Program-made: the position numbers and the translations under genes
Origin: Calditrichota bacterium
Lineage (GTDB): Bacteria > Zhuqueibacterota > Zhuqueibacteria > Zhuqueibacterales > Geothermadaptataceae
Reading direction: 5' to 3'
Assembly: GCA_008501765.1 (NCBI GenBank)
Contig: QQUE01000007.1
Coordinates: forward strand, 542,186 to 606,185
DNA length: 64,000 bases
Shown here: piece after piece, positions 27,831 to 36,171 of the stretch
How positions within the stretch are numbered: the first letter of the stretch is position 1
Layout of the letters: each line of letters starts with the position of its first letter
Notes under the pieces: model-generated
Told to the model about the DNA's origin: nothing
The model's input: the letters and a program-made list of their open reading frames with translations, nothing else
Database searches by the model: none

Positions 27831-29044
27831 TTCGGATCTGCTGTAGATTTTTTCCCGTTCGCAGCCTGCCCTTTCGCCCCGAGAAAATCCCGGGCCTGCG
27901 CACCACGGAAGACGCTTTTTTCGCCAAATTTCTTTTGAATGGCATCCAGCGCCTGCAGAAGATTTTGTTCTTTGTGCTGTTCGGCGGAAGTAAAAAGCTC
28001 CAACTGCGTCGCCGGGGCCAGATGCAGCACGCGGATACCGATACGGCGCAGGGCCACCCTCCTTTCGAGTAATTTTTCCTGCAACAGGTGCAGCACAGCA
28101 AACAACTCAGTCTCGCTTTGCGCCCCGCCGGAGGTGTTGCGCCAGCGGACAAAAAAACGGTCGTCGGCAAAAGTGGCTGAAAGCGCCACGCGGCCGGCTG
28201 CCATGCCTGTGCCCCGTAACTGCCGCGCCAACCGGTTCAGTAGCGTGCAACAGGCCGCATCAATTTGGTCGATATCGTTGGTTTCGGGTGTAAAATACCA
28301 TTCCGCATAAAAGGCTGGCCGCTTGTCGGGCAGGATAATCGGCGTGCGGTCGATGCCCTGCGCCTCCTCGTGAATGTACCAACCCGTACGGCCAAAAAGC
28401 TCTTGCAACTGCACTCGCGAAAGTCCGGCAACAGCATTGATTTTATTGATGTTAATATTGCGTAATTCCAGCGCGATTTTGCGATCGACGTGCGGCAGAA
28501 AAGTAATGTCAAACGGCTGCACAAAACGGCGCTCCCCGCCTTCCGGCACCGTGACGATATCGCGCTGGCGGATGCTGCGTTGCGAGGCTGTGCGGCTCAC
28601 CATTTTATTGCTGCCAAGCCCAACAGCCGGTTCGATATCCAATTGTTGTGTGACCTCCTTTTGCAGGCGCCAGGCGGTATCACGGGCGCGCTGCCAGGCT
28701 TGCCGGCGAGCGAGAAATTCCAGATAAATATGGCCGTAACGCCATGGCTCGAAAACCGGCGAATAATTGGCCACAGTTTTAACCATGCGCTCGCTGATAT
28801 TTTTAAAAAGTTTGTTTTCCATCGGGCTGACGATGAGCCGGCGATCAATGCTGCGGGCATCGCGCAGCAGCATGCCCTGGTGGATGCCCATCTGTCGTGC
28901 CTGCTGCGATACACCGTAAACCCGCGCCCGGTCGGCCCCCAGCGGCGCGATCACAAATGGGCGGCCACGCAGGTTCGAGCGGTAGCGCTCCAGGGCTGTT
29001 GCCAAAAAATCTGCAATTTCAATGTGAAAAATGACGGTTGCCAC
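27803..29044 (-). CDS. ImuB-like Y-family polymerase with lost catalytic residues
   Basis: The 413 residues follow the Y-family layout: palm/fingers (RARVYGVSQQARQMGIHQGM, about 38-57), thumb and little finger. The expected catalytic motif SIDEAYLD is replaced by RYGHIYLE, and the first metal-binding Asp position reads FHIEIADF, so two or three acidic ligands are missing. Loss of these residues is characteristic of ImuB, the non-catalytic clamp-bound adaptor of the DnaE2 mutasome. A beta-clamp-binding pentapeptide QLELF lies at 347-351. The start is a GTG with GGAGAAG upstream. No imuA or dnaE2 is adjacent. The last eight codons are part of a 38-bp direct repeat. Confidence 0.78.
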   Translation of the reverse strand: MATVIFHIEIADFLATALERYRSNLRGRPFVIAPLGADRARVYGVSQQARQMGIHQGMLLRDARSIDRRLIVSPMENKLFKNISERMVKTVANYSPVFEPWRYGHIYLEFLARRQAWQRARDTAWRLQKEVTQQLDIEPAVGLGSNKMVSRTASQRSIRQRDIVTVPEGGERRFVQPFDITFLPHVDRKIALELRNININKINAVAGLSRVQLQELFGRTGWYIHEEAQGIDRTPIILPDKRPAFYAEWYFTPETNDIDQIDAACCTLLNRLARQLRGTGMAAGRVALSATFADDRFFVRWRNTSGGAQSETELFAVLHLLQEKLLERRVALRRIGIRVLHLAPATQLELFTSAEQHKEQNLLQALDAIQKKFGEKSVFRGAQARDFLGAKGQAANGKKSTADPNYFRIDKSA

Positions 29045-29576
29045 GCTGCTTCTCCATGATGTAAAACTGACTTTATGTCCACCTTAAACTACAAAAAGGT
29101 GAACATGAAGTCAATAAAAATCTTGCGAAAGCAGGCACATTTTTAAATTATAAAGAAACACGGATCAGAAAAACATCCGTTCAATCGTGTGCAAAGATTT
29201 TATAATTACACAACCGCATAGTGCTTCGTTTTTCGGTTTGTACGAATGGAAGGGGCGGATTTGGGAGAAAATCCAGATTCGAAAATGTCTAAAATTCCAG
29301 CACATGAGCGATCCACATCGAGTCGGACTAAAAAATTTCAAAATAACCTGTAGCCCAGGCCCTTTTGGCCTGCCAATCCACAAATATCATAACCACAATT
29401 TATTGGACAATCCGTTTAAAAAAGTCAGATTTTATTCTTCTATATATTAAATATTCTAAAATCTATCTTAAAAATAATTACTTGCAAGCGGTGAAATAAA
29501 TGGCGTTATTATTTGTAATGCAAAATCCTGTCTGTTATCCCATTTGAATTTAAAAACTCAATTCCTGGAGGACTTC
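29045..29576. other. Intergenic region between divergent genes
   Basis: No gene is supported between the polymerase (minus) and the caspase-fold protein (plus). The region holds a short CAGGCC...GGCCTG hairpin (29356-29372) without a T-tract, and AT-rich sequence before the plus-strand gene where its promoter presumably lies. I could not assign a specific promoter. Confidence 0.4.
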
Positions 29577-31787
29577 ATGCAACAATTAGCCACTTTAAAA
29601 ACAGGAATTTTTAGCCTTCTCGTCTTCACTTTTTTTGCCACAACCGCAACCAGCCACGCCTCCGATTTAAAATTCGGCCCCCGGCGCGTGGATGCGTTCG
29701 TGGAAATCGGCACCAGTCTGCCCATTGAAGTCGAAGTTGTGAACGATAGCAATTTCACCGCTGACAGCTATAAAGTATTTGTGGATGTAAAAAACTCAGA
29801 CGAGCAAACGGTTTTTTCGTCGACTATTTTTGGTAGTAATTTAGTACCCTACACTTCAGCGATTCTGCAATCATCGGAAAACTGGACGCCTGGATTGCGC
29901 GGCAAATACACCGTCAATCTGGAAATCGATTTTCAATGGGAAGTGCTGCCCGACGACAATAAAACACAGCAGGAAATCACCGTTGGCATGGGCCGAGATG
30001 CCGCCATATCGTTGTTCGATTCCAAATTTAAACCGACGCTGGGTTATGATTTAAGCGACGCCTGGGCGTTCATGCCGCAGGAGCCACTCAATCCCGGCGA
30101 CACGCTGGCATCCGAAGACTCATCAGAATATTATGCTGAAATTGATTCCTACCAATGGTATGTCTGGCTCGATTTAAAGCGTGATTTTCGCTTCGCTCAC
30201 CCCGGCGCTTACATAACAATCGATGCCGTTACCGATTCCTGTGAAATTACCGATACAGCCTGGCCGCCGAGCATCAATGGCGAAACATATTTAGGCGATT
30301 TTGATCTCAGACTCAGCACATCAGACAAGATTTTGGGCGAAGCGCCTGCAGTGGGGAATATCCCCAATGTCGATATTTTTAGCGATACATCCGCCACATC
30401 AGTTCCTGCAGATTCAACCTGCGCCCTTATTTTTACGGGTCGAATAGGCAGCGATTATGAACGGGCCGCTTTTGGTAATGACGCTGATTTTTTTGCACAA
30501 AATATACGCAAAGAGCAACTCGGTCCACGCTTGCCGGAATCGCAGGTAAAGATTACGAAAAATGCCACAGCGCAGGAAATTTGCAGCGAGTTGGATGCTC
30601 TCAAAGATCGCTACAGCAAAATCTATTTTTATTATACAGGCCACGGCGCCAAATTTTGGCTTGGTACAAACGATGTGCTCGATCACAAATTAAGATATCA
30701 GGATTTAGCCGACAAACTTTACGCCACCAATGCACAGGATATTTGCGTCGTTATCGATGCTTGCCACGCCGGTGGGCTGGAATTTTGGATGAAATTCCAC
30801 GACGACTACCACAAACGAAATGTCACGCTGTTGATGTCATCGCACGAAGATTCTTCGTCCTACAGCCGCACCATTCATGTCGATGGCAACGGCGAGGAAA
30901 TTGACACCGGCGCTTTTACCTGGGATTTGGTCAAATGTTGGGGCGATCCAGCCGCGGAACAGGATGGGGAGGCCGGCATTTCGTTAAAAGAGGCTTTTGA
31001 TTGGGTGCGTCAGAATAATCCCGAACTGCGTGCCGGCAGGATGAACGATGTCATGGATCCGCAAATGCTCATTCACCGAATCGAACCGAGTCCGGTGGAA
31101 ACTGTTGTGCGAATTCCGGATGCGGATGTACAAATTACGCAGAATGAACCGCAGCTCGAAGATGACGCTTTCATCCATGTTGAACTGGAAAATGTTGATG
31201 AGTTTGAATATGTGGACGAAAATATTCTGAAAATTTATCCGGAGAAAAAATGGCGCATCGGATTGGAAAACCAGTTTTTGGATTATAACCTGAATTTGCA
31301 ACTGGATTATCGCTATGAAATTCCGGCGGAAGATACCAGCTCCGGTGAAATTGGTGCCGTTTACCGCGCTGAGGGACAAACGTGGCATTCCATCCCTGCG
31401 CAGTGGGATCTGAATTCAAAATACATCACTGCGGGCGGCATTAAAAGTCCGGGTGAATGGGCGATTGCGTTGGTAATAAATGATAGCATCACCGCAGTAA
31501 AGGATGATTTGGCAGGCATTGCAACAGGGTTTGCACTCCATCAAAATTATCCAAATCCGTTCAATCCCCAAACCACGATTGCATTTGAAACACCCGAAGC
31601 AGGTCCGGTGCGCCTTACACTTTTCGACGTCAATGGCAGGCACGTACAATCGCTGTTGAATCGACGATTATCAGCCGGGCGGCATAAAATTGTGCTCGAC
31701 GCCAGTAAACTCAGTAGTGGCGTTTATTTTTATAAAATTATGGCGGGGGATTTTCGTGAAACGCGAAAAATGCTTTTAGTGTGGTAG
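29577..31787 (+). CDS. Secreted caspase-fold (clan CD) cysteine peptidase, T9SS-type cargo
   Basis: The 736-residue protein has a signal peptide (FSLLVFTFFATTATSHAS). A beta-rich N-terminal half is followed by a clan CD peptidase core (about 275-480), with the catalytic His in YYTGHGAKF (H356) and Cys in VVIDACHAGG (C396). This is the arrangement of C13/C14/gingipain-like proteases. A second beta region and a Por-type sorting domain (NYPNPFNPQTTIAFET ... SSGVYFYKIMAG) end the protein. It should be exported and surface-bound. The ATG at 29577 is chosen because GGAGG lies five bases upstream; an in-frame ATG at 29544 lacks one. Specificity cannot be read from the sequence. Confidence 0.87.
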   Translation: MQQLATLKTGIFSLLVFTFFATTATSHASDLKFGPRRVDAFVEIGTSLPIEVEVVNDSNFTADSYKVFVDVKNSDEQTVFSSTIFGSNLVPYTSAILQSSENWTPGLRGKYTVNLEIDFQWEVLPDDNKTQQEITVGMGRDAAISLFDSKFKPTLGYDLSDAWAFMPQEPLNPGDTLASEDSSEYYAEIDSYQWYVWLDLKRDFRFAHPGAYITIDAVTDSCEITDTAWPPSINGETYLGDFDLRLSTSDKILGEAPAVGNIPNVDIFSDTSATSVPADSTCALIFTGRIGSDYERAAFGNDADFFAQNIRKEQLGPRLPESQVKITKNATAQEICSELDALKDRYSKIYFYYTGHGAKFWLGTNDVLDHKLRYQDLADKLYATNAQDICVVIDACHAGGLEFWMKFHDDYHKRNVTLLMSSHEDSSSYSRTIHVDGNGEEIDTGAFTWDLVKCWGDPAAEQDGEAGISLKEAFDWVRQNNPELRAGRMNDVMDPQMLIHRIEPSPVETVVRIPDADVQITQNEPQLEDDAFIHVELENVDEFEYVDENILKIYPEKKWRIGLENQFLDYNLNLQLDYRYEIPAEDTSSGEIGAVYRAEGQTWHSIPAQWDLNSKYITAGGIKSPGEWAIALVINDSITAVKDDLAGIATGFALHQNYPNPFNPQTTIAFETPEAGPVRLTLFDVNGRHVQSLLNRRLSAGRHKIVLDASKLSSGVYFYKIMAGDFRETRKMLLVW

Positions 31788-32180
31788 TATGAATCAGGGC
31801 TCGTAAATTGCGATGGTGGTCCTTCGGAAGTTTAAGCACCCCGAGTAGCCTTGTGTTTTTTTCAGGGCATATCGAGGTGTGATGCTTTGTCCAAGATACC
31901 CGCCCCCTCGATACATTTCGTTTACAAATCAAACGAAACACTCGGGATGCTCGGCTTATTCGATACATTTCGCTTAAAAAACAAGCGAAACACTCGGGAT
32001 GCTCAGTTTATTCGATACATTTCGTTTACAAACCAAACGAAACACTCGGGATGCTCAGTTTATTCGATACATTTCACTTACAAACAAGAGCACTCACAAG
32101 ATGCTTAGTTCACCCGAAATGTACCGGTCTGGAACTTAATAAAAACAAAAGGTTGGACTTACTCATATTCTGCAGCAAAT
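31788..32180. other. Intergenic region between convergent genes
   Basis: The region lies between the 3' ends of the caspase-fold gene and the NHL gene. It consists mainly of the 52-bp tandem repeat array at 31909-32110. No gene is supported: the frame that crosses the array is an artefact of the repeats. Confidence 0.55.
31909..32110. repeat. 52-bp tandem repeat array, four units
   Basis: CGATACATTTC recurs at 31909, 31961, 32013 and 32065, exactly 52 bases apart. The first three units are nearly identical; the fourth is degenerate. Each intact unit contains an 8-bp hairpin stem (TTTCGTTT with AAACGAAA) followed by CACTCGGGATGCTC. In unit 2 the stem is TTTCGCTT with AAGCGAAA, a compensatory change. 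An inverted partial copy (CGAAATGTACC, 32115-32125) follows the array. Confidence 0.85.
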
Positions 32181-33530
32181 TCACTTCACTTTTAATTCAA
32201 CAATTTTCTCAAAATATTTATAGCTGGAATAAGTTGCCGAAAGTGTCAATAAAATATCCAGATCAGGCTTGCTGTCAAATGGCGGCGCCTCGCGAAAATA
32301 ATGGCGTTTCCCATCGATCAATCGGGTTGGAATATATCTGCCCTCGCTGTCAAAAAACAATACGTTCTCCCCTGTTTGCAGCCGTTTCTTTTTTAGTGGT
32401 TGCCAGACAGCATTAGATTTTCTATCCTCAATTTCAAGTCCAGCGTAGCTGGGTTCAGTGAGAAAGAAACGTAGCTCCAAAAATCCAGCATCGTTAATTT
32501 GTGCCGAGGGATGCTGCACATCGGTTCCGATCCAGTAGTATTGTGCTGCTTCTTTTTCCGCGATGAGGATTTGCCCCAATTGCCGGTGGAACGAGATACC
32601 CCGCGGCTGCATAAATTCAAAATCACCATTTCCTTTTTTGCCGAATTTATCCAAAAATCGCAAGTTGCGGTCAAACTTATAGACGCAATGGTTGTTTTTA
32701 TCGGTTACCCAAACCTGACCAAAATAATCGATTTCAGCGTACTGTAAATTTGTCTTCTTAAACCCGAGATCACTCAGAACCACGGAGGCTTTTAACTCTC
32801 CATCAAAGGTAAATTTTTGCAGCCGCTGCCCATGCAAATCGATGACGATGAGAAATTCCTCGTCCCAGAAAGACCAGCGTTCCGCCTTTGAGATTGCCGC
32901 CAGGCCGGTCGGCTGCCACACAAATCCGCTGTCCTTGCCCGCCGTGATTATCACATTTTCCAGCTTGTCATTTTTGTAGCGCAAAATGCGGTTGTTCCCG
33001 GTGTCGGAAACAAAAAGTGTGCTGTCCGATGTGAGTTCCACATCGCGGGGTGCTTTCAGATCATCCGTGCCGATTGCGCGTACGAATGAAAGCTTCTTTT
33101 TTGGATTAAACAAATGCACGACACGATCGTTACCGGTATCTGCAACATAAACATCGCCCCACGGCGCCGCGGTGATACCGTGCGGTGTTTTCAATCGCTC
33201 CTTGCCTTTTTCACGCAAGCCATAAAATCCAAGCGAATACATCGAAGCGTTGTAAATCACCACGCCCTGTCCCGAATTGACCCCGTAAATGGTGATTTCA
33301 TCGTCATCGCTACTCGTGGTGGAATCTTCCCAGCTATGAAGCCGCGTCACGGCAATTCCCTGCGGATTGTTGACTTTGACTCTATTTTGTGCGTAGAGAA
33401 AAAGATGAAACTTCGTCGCTTTGCGAATAGGAATATGCAACCGTGTTGGAAAAACAAGGGTTGTTGGTTTGTTTTCCCCTGCAACGGTATCTGAAAAAAG
33501 AATTAAAAAAATGAACAAAATTTTAATCAT
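32181..33530 (-). CDS. Exported NHL-repeat beta-propeller protein
   Basis: The 449-residue protein has a short signal peptide (MIKILFIFLILFSDTVAG). NHL blades from about residue 50 to 345 include GDVYVADTGNDRVVHLFNPK, TLFVSDTGNNRILRYKND, QVWVTDKNNHCVYKFDRN and QILIAEKEAAQYYWIGTD. The C-terminal ~100 residues form another beta domain (AGLEIEDRKSNAVWQPLKKK) that resembles an Ig-like module. No catalytic residues are visible; a ligand- or protein-binding scaffold is likely. The ATG is preceded by AAGGGA. The gene stands between two repeat-rich regions. Confidence 0.78.
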   Translation of the reverse strand: MIKILFIFLILFSDTVAGENKPTTLVFPTRLHIPIRKATKFHLFLYAQNRVKVNNPQGIAVTRLHSWEDSTTSSDDDEITIYGVNSGQGVVIYNASMYSLGFYGLREKGKERLKTPHGITAAPWGDVYVADTGNDRVVHLFNPKKKLSFVRAIGTDDLKAPRDVELTSDSTLFVSDTGNNRILRYKNDKLENVIITAGKDSGFVWQPTGLAAISKAERWSFWDEEFLIVIDLHGQRLQKFTFDGELKASVVLSDLGFKKTNLQYAEIDYFGQVWVTDKNNHCVYKFDRNLRFLDKFGKKGNGDFEFMQPRGISFHRQLGQILIAEKEAAQYYWIGTDVQHPSAQINDAGFLELRFFLTEPSYAGLEIEDRKSNAVWQPLKKKRLQTGENVLFFDSEGRYIPTRLIDGKRHYFREAPPFDSKPDLDILLTLSATYSSYKYFEKIVELKVK

Positions 33531-33555
33531 AAAGTCCCTTAATAATAAATCGACA

Positions 33556-33587
33556 TGTCATCCCCGAATGCATTTATCGGGGATCCA
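33556..33587. repeat. Palindromic TGTCATCCCCGAATGC-type repeat (left)
   Basis: TGTCATCCCCGAATGC...ATCGGGGATCCA forms its own hairpin (CCCCGAT/ATCGGGG type). It matches 28 of 32 bases of the inverted copy at 33932-33963 on the other side of the GIY-YIG gene. Further copies lie at 36334-36365 and 36381-36412. The layout resembles neisserial dRS3-like elements; that comparison is by form only. Confidence 0.75.
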
Positions 33588-33604
33588 TACCAGGAATGTC
33601 AAAA

Positions 33605-33889
33605 TCATGAAGATTCAAACAAATCATCCCACTCCGGATTATTTTTTTCAATTAAATTAATTTTCCATTGACGGTTCCATTTTTTCAATACTTTCTCACG
33701 TTGCAGTGCAATCCGAATATCATTTGTCTTTTCAATATACACTAATTTTTTGACCGCATATTTTTGTGTAAATCCTGCAATCATACCGGTTTTATGCTCA
33801 AGAATACGTCGTTTTAGATTGTTCGTGACGCCAATATAAAGTGTTCCATTTTTTTTGCTCGCGAGGATATAAATGAAATATTCGTTCAC
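33605..33889 (-). CDS. Stand-alone GIY-YIG nuclease-domain protein
   Basis: The ~94-residue protein is a complete GIY-YIG domain of the YhbQ/COG2827 type. It contains EYFIYILASKKNGTLYIGVT, NLKRRILEHK, the AGFTQKYAVKKLVYIE segment and a C-terminal WKINLIEKNNPEWDDL. The expected tyrosines, Arg (LKRRI) and the following Glu/His are present, so it may be an active nuclease. The GTG at 33889 after an AAGGGGGTGG ribosome-binding site gives the usual family length; a longer start at 33928 would add 13 residues. It is tightly flanked by inverted copies of a 32-base palindromic repeat. No neighbour shares its transcription unit. Confidence 0.8.
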   Translation of the reverse strand: MNEYFIYILASKKNGTLYIGVTNNLKRRILEHKTGMIAGFTQKYAVKKLVYIEKTNDIRIALQREKVLKKWNRQWKINLIEKNNPEWDDLFESS

Positions 33890-33931
33890 CAACCACCCCC
33901 TTTTTTTAAATTCACTAATCAATGACAACTA

Positions 33932-33963
33932 TGGATTCCCGATTAAAGCATTCGGGAATGACA
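33932..33963. repeat. Palindromic TGTCATCCCCGAATGC-type repeat (right, inverted)
   Basis: TGGATTCCCGATTAAAGC...GAATGACA is the inverted partner of 33556-33587, with four mismatches in 32. Together the two copies enclose the GIY-YIG gene with fewer than 45 bases of spacing on either side. Confidence 0.75.
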
Positions 33964-34006
33964 CCCTGCAAGCGTTCAGTTTAAACCTTATAAACTATAT
34001 ATCGTT

Positions 34007-35836
34007 CTACCCGGCCACATTAAAATATTCCCAAACCAATTTAGCCAGCTTTTGATTCATGCCGTCAACCAATGCGATATCATCTCTCGAAGCCTGACGA
34101 ATCCCATCGACTGAGCCAAAAAATTTGATCAGAGCCTTGCGTTTTGCCGGCCCGACACCGCTGATTTTTTCCAGTTCCGAAGCGGTTGTGCGTTTGCGCC
34201 GCAGCGAGCGGTGGAAGGTAATGGCAAAACGGTGCGATTCATCCCGCAGTTTTTGCACCAGTTTCAGCGCACTTGAAGTTCGGGGCAAATAGTAGGATTC
34301 TGTCTCACCGGGCATGAAGACCTCATCCAATCGCTTGGCAAGTGAAATCACCGCGATATCTTCTTTGCCAATCATTTTCAAAGCCTCGACAGCGGCATTT
34401 AATTGCCCCTTACCCCCATCGATCAAGATTAAATCAGGCCAGGGCATGGATTTGCTCAGACTGCCAGAATAGCGCCGGGTAATGGCCTCGTTCATCATGC
34501 GAAAATCATCCGGCGTATCGCCGCTGCGAATTTTAAATTTACGGTAATCGGATTTCTTTGCTACGCCATCGACAAAACATACCAGCGAGGCCACCGGATC
34601 CGTACCCTGAATATTTGAAATATCGAATGCTTCGATGCGCCGGGGCAGTTTATCCAAAAACAGATCGCGCTGTAAGGCAGCAACGGCATGAGGCGGTTTT
34701 TCCTTGAGCCTGGTTTTCCGCAGCATCATTTCTTGCAACAGAAGTGTGGCGTTTTTATTGGCCATCGTGACCAACCGGGCTTTCTCCCCTTTTTGCGGCA
34801 CCAGAAGCTGAACAGATTGTTGAGCCATTTCGGACAGCCACAATTGCACCTGTTCCTGTTCCGTCATCTCGTCAGGCAGGTAGATTTCGCGCGGAATAAA
34901 ATCTGCTTTCAGATAATATTGTTTGACAAATGAACTCAAGACATCGGAGAAAGCATCTTGCATGACACCATCGAGAAAGAAATGGCTGCGGCCAATGATT
35001 TTGCCGGCTCGAATTTTAAAAATCATTCCGCAAGCGCTCTCGTCTTCCACGGCGACAGCCACGACATCGCGGTCTTTTTGATCATCGGTGATTATTTTTT
35101 GTTTATATTGGAAATTTTCGATGAATTTAATCCGGTCGCGCATACGGGCCGCTTCTTCAAATCGTTGTTTTGCAGCGAGAACCCGCATGTTGTCCGTGAG
35201 AGCAGAGACAACAAGCTTGTCTCTTCCATTGATAAAATTGACAACCTGATCGATCATCCGGCCATATTCTGCCTGTGAAACCAGGCCTTCGCAGGGGCCA
35301 TCGCATTTTTTGATGTGGTAATCCAGGCAGATTTTGTGCTTCTTTTTAGCCACGCTTTCAGCGGTGATGGGAAAACGGCAACTGCGAATTGAAAATATTT
35401 TATTGATATGTTTGAGCAAACCACGCATTTGCCGCACATCGGTGTAAGGTCCGAAATAACGCGATCCATCTTTAACAATTTTACGGGTTGGAAAAATACG
35501 CGGGAATTCTTCTTTTGTGACGCGAATGTAGGGAAAGCTTTTATCATCTTTGAGGTTGACATTATAGCGCGGCTTGTATTCTTTGATGAGATTCATTTCC
35601 AGAATCAACGCTTCCATTTCGGAGTCGGTGACGATGGTTTCGAGATCGTTTATGCGTGTGACCAACCGGAATGTTTTGATGCCCTCCGTGCGCCCTTTGT
35701 TGAAATAGGAGCGCACCCGGTTGCGCAAAATCTTGGCCTTGCCAACATAGATAACTTTGCCGGTTTTGTCTTTAAAAAGATAAACCCCCGGCTTGCGGGA
35801 TAAATTTTCGAGCTTTTGTTTGAATTCTGGGGTCAT
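34007..35836 (-). CDS. uvrC: Excinuclease ABC subunit C (UvrC)
   Basis: The ~609-residue protein has every UvrC domain in order. The N-terminal GIY-YIG nuclease (GVYLFKDKTGKVIYVGKAKI, about 11-90) makes the 3' incision, and a UVR motif follows (about 200-235, KQRFEEAARMRDRI). The RNase-H-like endonuclease (FDISNIQGTDPVASLVCFVD; LILIDGGKGQL) makes the 5' incision, and two C-terminal helix-hairpin-helix motifs (LEKISGVGPAKRKALIKFFG) end the protein. It acts with UvrA and UvrB in nucleotide excision repair. The ATG at 35836 begins TPEFKQKLENL, the typical start; a TTG at 35851 is an alternative, and neither has a clear ribosome-binding site. A 302-bp inverted-repeat element is inserted only about 19-34 bases upstream, probably within or next to its promoter. 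Confidence 0.96.
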   Translation of the reverse strand: MTPEFKQKLENLSRKPGVYLFKDKTGKVIYVGKAKILRNRVRSYFNKGRTEGIKTFRLVTRINDLETIVTDSEMEALILEMNLIKEYKPRYNVNLKDDKSFPYIRVTKEEFPRIFPTRKIVKDGSRYFGPYTDVRQMRGLLKHINKIFSIRSCRFPITAESVAKKKHKICLDYHIKKCDGPCEGLVSQAEYGRMIDQVVNFINGRDKLVVSALTDNMRVLAAKQRFEEAARMRDRIKFIENFQYKQKIITDDQKDRDVVAVAVEDESACGMIFKIRAGKIIGRSHFFLDGVMQDAFSDVLSSFVKQYYLKADFIPREIYLPDEMTEQEQVQLWLSEMAQQSVQLLVPQKGEKARLVTMANKNATLLLQEMMLRKTRLKEKPPHAVAALQRDLFLDKLPRRIEAFDISNIQGTDPVASLVCFVDGVAKKSDYRKFKIRSGDTPDDFRMMNEAITRRYSGSLSKSMPWPDLILIDGGKGQLNAAVEALKMIGKEDIAVISLAKRLDEVFMPGETESYYLPRTSSALKLVQKLRDESHRFAITFHRSLRRKRTTASELEKISGVGPAKRKALIKFFGSVDGIRQASRDDIALVDGMNQKLAKLVWEYFNVAG

Positions 35837-35869
35837 ATTTATTTTTATCAAAAATCACTGGTAATCTCA

Positions 35870-36171
35870 TCTGATTATCCAGTTAACTCAGCATTTTCAA
35901 CTTCGTGTAAAAATATAATGTTACCTATATTGCAAAAATTAGCCTTTTCAAAAAGTCTACAAAACTATGCCACCCCCCCGGGGTTTAAATATTTGGATTT
36001 TCAGTTGTTATAATCATGTCATCCATCCGGGATTAAAAAAAATTAATCTGTTTTGTTATGCTGCAAAAGCCCGGAGGGGTGCAATGATTATAACTCGGTG
36101 AACTCAAAAAAACCGGAGAACCCCGGAGGGGTGGCATATTCACCGCTTGCTGAGTTAATTGGATAGCCAGA
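35870..36171. mobile_element. 302-bp MITE-like element with 9-bp target duplication
   Basis: The ends are inverted repeats matching at 20 of 23 bases (35870-35892 starts TCTGATTATCC; 36149-36171 ends GGATAGCCAGA). Directly outside both ends is the same 9 bases GTAATCTCA (35861-35869 and 36172-36180), a perfect target-site-duplication signature. Inside are GC-rich arms: TATGCCACCCC...GGGGTT (35966-35986) pairs with AACCCCGGAGGGGTGGCATA (36119-36138). A third, direct copy of the CCCGGAGGGGTG motif lies at 36070-36081. No ORF is present, so it would need a transposase in trans. Confidence 0.8.

Noticed and set aside
27742..28170. N-terminal extension of the small helical protein by about 140 codons
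   Set aside because: This part is out of frame with and overlaps the end of the polymerase gene; the composition (Arg/Cys/Trp rich) is that of a shadow frame.
28490..29059. 189-residue plus-strand frame
   Set aside because: It lies opposite the polymerase gene, whose domain structure is clear; the frame shows no recognisable domain.
29356..29372. CAGGCC/GGCCTG hairpin as regulatory element
   Set aside because: It is a short stem, alone, with no T-tract and no relation to neighbouring starts.
31851..32108. An 85-residue plus-strand reading frame over the tandem repeats
   Set aside because: The repeat period of 52 is not divisible by three, so the units encode different peptides and there is no protein periodicity; there is no ribosome-binding site.
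31909..32110. CRISPR-like array
   Set aside because: Units are contiguous with no unique spacers, and no cas genes are nearby.
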